DNA of 64,000 bases, from the NCBI RefSeq assembly GCF_901709675.1, contig NC_051094.1, positions 18,752,501-18,816,500 on the forward strand. Direction: 5' to 3'. The notes beneath the pieces were generated by a model. It saw nothing but the letters and a program-made list of their open reading frames with translations, ran no database searches and was not told where the DNA came from. The DNA comes from Syngnathus acus. Lineage: Eukaryota; Chordata; Actinopteri; Syngnathiformes; Syngnathidae. Shown piece by piece: positions 62,553 through 64,000 of the stretch; within the stretch, counting starts at the first letter, position 1, and every line of letters starts with the position of its first letter. The position numbers were made by a program, and so were the translations under genes.

Positions 62553-63812
62553 GTGACCAGCCTGGTCCCAGCTCGTGTCCCGGCACTATTTGTGCCCAAT
62601 GCTCTCCGGACTGAGGTGCTGCAGTGGGAGCATGACTCCTGCCTCGCCTGCCACTCGGGGGCAGCACGGACCGAGTTCCCGGCGGCTCAGCGCTTGTGGT
62701 GGCTGACCCTGAGGGCGGATGTCCAGGAGTATGTCAAGGCCTGCCCTACGTGCAACCAATGCAAGGCCTCTAATAGACCACCAGCCGGCCTCCTCCAGCC
62801 ATTGCCCGTTCCCCACCAGCCGTGGTCCCATCTGGCGGTGGATTTTGTCACTGGGCTACCACCAGCGGAAGGCAAGACAGTCATCCTCACGGTGGTCGAC
62901 CGTTTCAGCAAAATGTCACGGTTCATCGCTCTCCCGAAATTGCCCAAAGCAAAACAGACCGCCCAGATTCTCCTCAGAGATGTGTTCCGCTACCATGGCC
63001 TCCCCAGGGATATCGTGTCCGACCGTGGTCCACAATTCACGGCGCGATTCTTGGTCGGGTTCTGCCGTCTCCTGGAAGCTACGGCCAGTCGCACGTCGGG
63101 GTTCCATTCGCAGTCCAATGGGCAGGCAGAGCGGCTGAACCAGGAACTCTGTTGCATGTCTGCTAATAACCCGTGTGGGTGGGCTCAACAGCTCCCGTGG
63201 GTGGAATACGCGCACAACTCTCACCCTAGCTCCACCACTGGGCTGTCGCCTTTCCATTGCGTATTTGGTTTCCAGCCTCCACTGTTCTCGGAGCAGGAGC
63301 GGCGCGCCGCCTGCCCGTCTGCTCTAGCGTGTGTGCGCCACTGTCACCGGGGCTGGGCAAGGGCACAAACGTCCCTCCTCCGATCAGTGGCCAACTACTC
63401 TTGCCAGGACAACAAGCACAGGACCCCGTCGTACCGGGTCGGTCAGAGAGTGTGGCTGGCGACACGCGACCTGCCTCTCCGGGTCGAGTCATGGAAGATG
63501 GCCCCCCGATTCGTGGGCCCCTTTCCCGTACACAAGGTAATTGGCCCCGCGGCCGTCCGGTTCGGACTCCCTCGCTCTATGCGGGTGCACCCGACGTTCC
63601 ACGTGTCCCGAGTGCAACCGGTCCACGAAAGCCCCCTGGGTCCAACGTCCATGCTGCCGCCGCCGCGGATCATTGGTGGGGCTCCGGCGTACACGGTGCG
63701 CGCTCTCCTCCAGTCCTGCCGCCGGGGGCGTGGGCTGCAGTATCTGGTGGACTGGGAAGGCTACGACGCCTCTGCCCGTTCCTGGGTGCCGGCACGTTGG
63801 ATCCTGAGCTAA
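62553..63812 (+). pseudogene. pol: Integrase with C-terminal chromodomain
   Basis: A 419-codon open frame. The HHCC zinc region is seen as [10 protein letters not shown] and CPTCNQCK. The catalytic core DDE is in [11 protein letters not shown] (Asp), [14 protein letters not shown] (Asp) and [13 protein letters not shown] (Glu). [20 protein letters not shown] and [20 protein letters not shown] mark the C-terminal DNA-binding region. A chromodomain ends the protein ([20 protein letters not shown], then VPARWIL), as in chromoviruses, which use it to target chromatin. A frameshift at about 63799 separates the last residues ([16 protein letters not shown]). The upstream linker (62459-62552) is out of frame. 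Confidence 0.9.
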
Positions 63813-64000
63813 TTGCCGATTTCCATCGGCGCCACCCGGACCAGCCCGCCCGTCGACGGGGCCGCCAGAGGAGCTCCGCTGGGGGTATGTCGACCGCACT
63901 CTCCCTCCCTCCCATGTCCGTTTCCCAGGGTTCTGCGTCTGGTGCTGCCGCGGCCCCGGCGCCGGCTGGGGGTGACGTGGACTCTGATGCTTCGGCCGAA
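63800..64000 (+). pseudogene. pol: Pol tail beyond the frameshift, runs off the window
   Basis: The frame [20 protein letters not shown] continues the chromodomain tail and passes into a serine/alanine/proline-rich stretch with no stop before the window edge. Compositionally similar to the tail or spacer before a 3' LTR. Confidence 0.5.

Larger units (their letters stand above)
60628..64000 (+). mobile_element. Chromodomain Ty3/Gypsy element (sushi-type), decayed, right end outside window
   Basis: 5' LTR to about 60985, gag start, then RT, RNase H, integrase and chromodomain in the Ty3/Gypsy order. Gag C-terminus, protease and the first part of RT are deleted, and at least four frame disruptions are present. 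Only one LTR is inside the window. Confidence 0.9.

Overview
This window is vertebrate nuclear DNA, almost certainly from a ray-finned fish. The evidence is a spliced islet-family LIM-homeobox gene (isl1) with its full exon-intron structure, plus repeat families typical of teleosts: chromodomain Ty3/Gypsy elements of the sushi type, Rex1/CR1- and L2-like LINEs, a Penelope-like element, Tc1, many hAT elements and MITEs, a tRNA-like SINE, and abundant (CA)n, (GATA)n and (GGAT)n microsatellites. Species cannot be read from the sequence.

Only one host gene is clearly present: isl1, on the minus strand at 14607-18310. It has six coding exons, all canonical splice sites and an uninterrupted 349-codon reading frame. 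It lies in the least repeat-laden part of the window, about 13.4-19.1 kb.

Layout. 0-2.6 kb: SINE, a LINE endonuclease relic, two solo LTRs, a tandem repeat. 2.6-8.1 kb: a DNA transposon containing a 251-bp tandem repeat, into which a gag-only LTR retrotransposon and an L2-like LINE piece are inserted. 8.5-10.1 kb: deleted Rex1-like LINE. 12.5-13.4 kb: hAT element. 14.6-18.5 kb: isl1. 19.2-19.9 kb: hAT MITE. 22.7-27.4 kb: SINEs, LINE fragment, MITE. 27.5-30.4 kb: Tc1 split by a MITE. 30.4-35.1 kb: a Charlie-like hAT gene relic whose stop codon was hit by a Penelope-like element, itself carrying four younger insertions. 35.5-38.8 kb: foldback element with a nested hAT, which carries its own MITE. 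39.9-42.25 kb: element with a THAP exon at one end and a YqaJ/SWIM-type gene start at the other, split by a hAT. 42.8-43.7 kb: second Penelope-like copy with a hammerhead ribozyme motif. 45.9-49.9 kb: hAT, MITEs, Charlie-like hAT, LINE. 50.7-56.2 kb: second foldback copy carrying an apparently intact 1001-codon LINE. 56.5-59.6 kb: frameshifted LINE. 60.6-64 kb: decayed chromodomain Gypsy element running off the window.

Functionally, apart from isl1 (a transcription factor of motor-neuron, heart and endocrine development), the window records successive transposition. Perfect target-site duplications (5 bp for LTR elements, 8 bp for hATs, 12 bp for the Penelope-like element, 14 bp for the SINE) let most insertions be bounded to the base. 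Candidate unusual items are the dual-gene THAP/YqaJ element, the hammerhead motif, the self-priming LTR elements and the group of MITEs sharing TACCGTATTTT ends.
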